From: Bacillota bacterium
Lineage (GTDB): Bacteria > Bacillota > Limnochordia > Darwinibacteriales > Darwinibacteriaceae
Length of the DNA stretch: 6,215 bases
Reading direction: 5' to 3'
Assembly (NCBI GenBank): GCA_012518325.1
Contig: JAAYSR010000265.1
Coordinates: forward strand, 1-6,215
Part shown: positions 5,831 to 6,215 of the stretch, one piece after another
Layout: each line of letters begins with the position of its first letter
Numbering within the stretch: position 1 is the first letter of the stretch
The notes under the pieces: model-generated
The model's input: only the letters and a program-made list of their open reading frames with translations
What the model was told of the DNA's origin: nothing
Database searches by the model: none
Program-made: the position numbers and the translations under genes

Positions 5831-6076
5831 TCAAAAGTCAAAATCATTACTGGACGCCCTCTTATACAGTGTCTTGGCAGATATGGGCGACAGGTAAATT
5901 TTCTTGGTGCATACCACAATCGAGACAGGCTCTGCAGTTAATTGTACCACAAAACCCTCTTCTTCGGCAGTCCTTAGAAATTCCCGGTTCAGCTCCGATG
6001 GGTCCCCTTCCAGGCTGATCACACTGATCACTTCCTTCATGGGTACCACAGCATCATTTCCCATGTGCAAAAACAC
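5831..6076 (-). CDS. remB: RemB/YaaB-type DUF370 small regulatory protein
   Basis: An 81-residue protein of the RemA/RemB (DUF370) family. With a GTG start at 6076 it begins (M)FLHMGNDAVV, which lines up with B. subtilis RemB, MYIHLGDDFVV, also 81 residues. The C-terminal half contains the conserved VSIVVCTKKIYLSPISAKTL stretch followed by YKRA. RemA in B. subtilis is a DNA-binding activator of biofilm-matrix and osmoprotection genes. RemB is its paralogue, always near recF and gyrB, and its role is less defined. No signal peptide or membrane segment is visible. A longer reading from GTG 6082 adds two residues but would leave only one base after GGAGG; GTG 6076 has a 7-base spacer, so I prefer it. 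The gene sits 12 bp after recF and 29 bp before gyrB. Family assignment is firm; function in this organism is inferred. Confidence 0.88.
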   Translation of the reverse strand: MFLHMGNDAVVPMKEVISVISLEGDPSELNREFLRTAEEEGFVVQLTAEPVSIVVCTKKIYLSPISAKTLYKRASSNDFDF

Positions 6077-6083
6077 AGCCACG

Positions 6084-6089
6084 CCTCCC
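6084..6089 (-). promoter_or_regulatory. Ribosome binding site of remB (decides the start)
   Basis: The minus strand reads GGGAGG here, overlapping the recF stop codon. It lies 7 bases before GTG 6076 but only 1 base before GTG 6082, which argues for the shorter protein. Confidence 0.75.
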
Positions 6090-6215
6090 TACTGTATAAC
6101 CCGCCCCTGCTCGATGGAAAACACACTGGCGCGCTGTTTCGTCTCAGCCGTAAAGCTGTCTAAGTCGGTTGTAGTCACAATCGTCTGGGCCTTTTGGTTT
6201 AAAATGGACAAAAGG
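6089..6215 (-). CDS. recF: RecF, DNA replication/repair ATPase (C-terminal 41 residues only)
   Basis: Partial gene running in from the right edge; only the last 41 codons and a TAG stop (6091–6089) are present. The translated tail contains QTIVTTTDLDSF and ends in SIEQGRVIQ, matching the C-terminal end of RecF, where a short strand ending in 'T-TTT' follows the Walker B/signature region and the protein closes with a '-FxIxxGxV' strand (B. subtilis RecF has QTFVTTTSVDG and ends near FRVQNGALVK). RecF is an SMC-like ATPase that loads RecA at single-strand gaps with RecO and RecR. The ATPase motifs lie outside the window and cannot be checked. The stop codon overlaps the ribosome binding site of remB, so the two genes are almost certainly co-transcribed. 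The identification rests on this short tail plus the recF–remB–gyrB order. Confidence 0.88.
   Translation of the reverse strand, partial: LLSILNQKAQTIVTTTDLDSFTAETKQRASVFSIEQGRVIQ

Noticed and set aside
4698..5897. 399-codon open frame on the plus strand
   Set aside because: It lies entirely opposite gyrB and the end of remB, has no recognisable domain, and is an antisense shadow of a well-conserved gene.
5850..5900. Possible gyrB promoter inside remB (TATAAG on the minus strand)
   Set aside because: No -35 like hexamer at 16–18 bases and no TGn extension, so it is not better than chance.
1..6215. CRISPR array, insertion sequence, tRNA, prophage attachment site
   Set aside because: No regularly spaced repeats, transposase fragments, terminal inverted repeats or tRNA-like cloverleaf were seen anywhere in the window.

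Overview
The window is a chromosomal segment from the replication-origin neighbourhood of a Gram-positive bacterium, most likely a member of the Clostridia. The evidence is the gene order recF–remB–gyrB–gyrA followed by an rRNA-operon leader, which matches the dnaA-proximal order in Bacillus subtilis, together with Firmicutes-type GyrA and GyrB, strong AGGAG-type ribosome binding sites and frequent GTG/TTG starts. Every gene reads on the minus strand, so transcription runs from high to low coordinates.

Layout in transcription order. 6215–6089: the last 41 codons of recF. 6076–5831: remB (yaaB, DUF370), with its start best placed at a GTG. 5801–3885: complete gyrB, TTG start. 3868–1427: complete gyrA, also TTG start, 16 bp after gyrB. 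1397–1362: a clear intrinsic terminator ending the gyrase operon. 1360–1332: a good extended -10 promoter starting immediately beyond that terminator. 1295–1008 and 1021–359: a two-gene cassette encoding a small ArsR-family (SdpR-like) repressor and a six-helix SdpI-family membrane protein, overlapping by 14 bp. 358–1: no protein gene. This stretch holds two tandem promoter-like modules about 102 bp apart, each followed at once by a hairpin with a T-run, then a boxA-like rRNA antitermination motif and a structured leader. The 16S rRNA gene itself should begin just beyond base 1 and is not in the window.

The genes form three transcription units: the recF–remB–gyrBA housekeeping operon (recombination repair, a small DNA-binding regulator, DNA supercoiling), an autonomous sdpRI-like unit, and the start of an rrn operon. 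I did not find a clearly new multi-gene system. The points most worth a second look are the duplicated rrn promoter-plus-hairpin modules with two competing folds in the initial transcript, the toxin-less sdpRI pair between gyrA and rrn, and GyrB replacements at two aminocoumarin-contact positions (Arg76 and Arg136 of E. coli become Ser80 and Tyr142).
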